Of a stretch of DNA of 64,000 nucleotides, positions 62,750 to 64,000 are shown piece by piece; within the stretch, counting starts at the first letter, position 1; each line of letters starts with the position of its first letter. The DNA is from Epiperipatus broadwayi. Lineage: Eukaryota > Onychophora > Udeonychophora > Euonychophora > Peripatidae. The DNA lies in the NCBI GenBank assembly GCA_028023455.1, contig JAQFVV010006255.1, positions 6,182,501-6,246,500 on the forward strand, given 5' to 3'. Below the pieces are notes generated by a model, which was not told the origin of the DNA, did no database searches, and saw only the letters and a list, made by a program, of their open reading frames with translations. Position numbers and translations under genes: made by a program.

Positions 62750-62793
62750 CCTTCATATCATGATTTCAAGCTATTTGCTATCGTCAGTGAAGG
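62750..62793 (-). ncRNA. Hammerhead ribozyme, family A copy 5
   Basis: Core CUGACGA (seventh position C, tolerated), helix II AGC/GCU with a five-base loop, GAAA, UCAUGA, then UA rather than UC before the cleavage point (A is permitted). Helix I is six perfect pairs. Confidence 0.85.
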
Positions 62794-63150
62794 ACAGGAT
62801 TAAGAAACTAGATCTAAAACACAAACTCTGAGCGTTTAAGAAACAGTTTCTATTCAGCTTGCAAGCGTGAATCTTTTAGACACATAATGTCTTCAAACTC
62901 AGCATTGCATGCCAGATAGCTACATGGGTCTGATATCAGTTCAGCATCACCACATAGTAGAAGTTTCTGCAATATATATCATTGCAAGAAAGACCTCAAA
63001 GGTACATTTATGAAAAACAAAAAACACAAGTTAAAAACTTGCATACGCTTGTATTTATGACAATAGATGGCGTTATACCAAAAACACCTTCAAGTGTTTG
63101 TTTACATAAACGTCAGAGTGAGTATTTCACTATCTCTAACTTAATTTCCA

Positions 63151-63194
63151 CCTTCATATCATGATTTCAAGCTATTTGCTATCATCAGTGAAGG
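63151..63194 (-). ncRNA. Hammerhead ribozyme, family A copy 6
   Basis: CUGAUGA core (63188-63182), AGC/GCU helix II with a U-U at its base, GAAA, UCAUGA, UA, and perfect CCUUCA/UGAAGG helix I. Cleavage expected between 63157 and 63156. Confidence 0.88.
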
Positions 63195-63551
63195 ACAGGA
63201 TTAAGAAACTAGATCTAAAACACAAACTCTGAGCGTTTAAGAAACAGTTTCTTATCAGCTTGCAAGCGTGAATCTTTTAGACACGTAATGTCTTCAAACT
63301 CAGCATCGCATGCCAGATAGCTACATGGGTCTGATATCAGTTCAGCATCACCACATAGTAGAAGTCTCTGCAATATATATCATTGCAAGAAAGACCTCAA
63401 AGGTACATTTATGAAAAACAAAAAACACAAGTTAAAAACTTGCATACGCTTGTATTTATGACAATAGATGGCGTTATACCAAAAACACCTTCAAGTGTTT
63501 GTTTACATAAACATCAGAGTGAGTATTTCACTATCTCTAACTTAATTTCCA

Positions 63552-63595
63552 CCTTCATATCATGATTTCAAGCTATTTGCTATCATCAGTGAAGG
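63552..63595 (-). ncRNA. Hammerhead ribozyme, family A copy 7
   Basis: Identical layout to copy 6, exactly 401 bp further on, so cleavage at both would release a 401-nt RNA. Confidence 0.88.
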
Positions 63596-63937
63596 ACAGG
63601 ATTAAGAAACTAGATCTAAAACACAAACTCTGAGCGTTTAAGAAACAGTTTCTTATCAGCTTGCAAGCGTGAATCTTTTAGACACGTAATGTCTTCAAAC
63701 TCAGCTTCGCATGCCAGATAGCTACATGGGTCTGATATCAGTTCAGCATCACCACATAGTAGAAGTCTCTGCAATATATATCATTGCAAGAAAGACCTCA
63801 AAGGTATATTTATAAAAACAAAAAACACAAGTTAAAAACTTGCATACGCTTATTTTGACAATAGATGCTTAAAAACACCTTCAAGTGTTTTTTTACATAA
63901 ACGTCAGAGTGAGACATCACTACTCTAACTTAATTTC

Positions 63938-63979
63938 ACCTTTCATATCATGTTTGCTATTTGCTATCATCAGTGAAGG
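63938..63979 (-). ncRNA. Hammerhead remnant, family A copy 8
   Basis: CUGAUGA is kept (63973-63967), but GAAA and part of helix I are lost through small deletions. Inactive. Confidence 0.65.
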
Positions 63980-64000
63980 ACAGGATTAAGAAACTAGATC

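Larger units (their letters stand above)
62656..64000 (+). repeat. Family A hammerhead tandem array, right copy
   Basis: More than three monomers with a 401-bp period; the ribozymes start at 62750, 63151 and 63552. The array begins right after an (AT)n tract with GACAATAGATGGC, the same end met in reverse at about 1310 in the left array, and runs off the window. Copies here are more alike than those on the left. The repeated 60-codon frames at 62982 and 63383 are repeat artefacts. Confidence 0.94.

Noticed and set aside
62982-63565. Two near-identical 60-codon frames 401 bp apart
   Set aside because: Monomer repetition of the family A satellite, not duplicated genes.

Overview
This is an AT-rich animal (metazoan) nuclear window, dominated by transposable elements and tandem repeats. 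The evidence is one spliced gene exon with a signal peptide and a GTAAGT donor, plus Penelope-like (PLE), hAT, Tigger/pogo, LINE, tRNA-derived SINE and Ty3/gypsy sequences. PLEs, many SINEs, microsatellites, a very long intron and abundant hammerhead ribozyme repeats suggest a lophotrochozoan, perhaps a cephalopod mollusc. That placement is an inference of low confidence.

Layout. 1-1325: tandem ~400-bp repeats, each with a hammerhead ribozyme (family A), switching orientation near 585. 1340-13148: one degraded Ty3/gypsy element with unusually long LTRs (about 3.06 and 3.30 kb), an open gag, an open protease and broken RT/RNase H/integrase. 13149-24700: a foldback element, a SINE, an (ATCT)n tract, a LINE 3' end, an inverted pair of PLE ends with a GIY-YIG endonuclease remnant, an LTR-tail relic and a dead ZBED5-like hAT transposon (20068-23860). 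24961-25462: the only recognisable host coding sequence, the first exon of a plasma-membrane Na+/H+ exchanger (SLC9A/NHE). No second exon is seen, so everything downstream is probably intron 1, more than 38 kb long.

Within that presumed intron lie inverted repeats, a perfect 58-bp palindrome, a PLE reverse transcriptase split by a 2.2-kb insertion (34690-39260), microsatellites, hammerhead repeat families B (44235-44410, 46643-47664, 57535-57690) and C (51598-52520), several tRNA-derived SINEs, a short hAT element (58699-59059), an internally deleted Tigger/pogo element with TA target duplication (61107-62524), and a second family-A array (62656-64000).

The main observation is the set of self-cleaving ribozyme repeats. 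At least fourteen hammerhead motifs in three sequence families have the CUGANGA core, GAAA, a short self-complementary helix III and a matching helix I. Successive ribozymes bound units of about 401 nt (A) and 466 nt (B). This fits the known animal retrozyme and PLE-linked hammerhead type, which is thought to spread through small circular RNAs, possibly copied by PLE reverse transcriptase. PLE remnants in the same window carry degenerate hammerhead-like ends. No element here looks able to move by its own protein.
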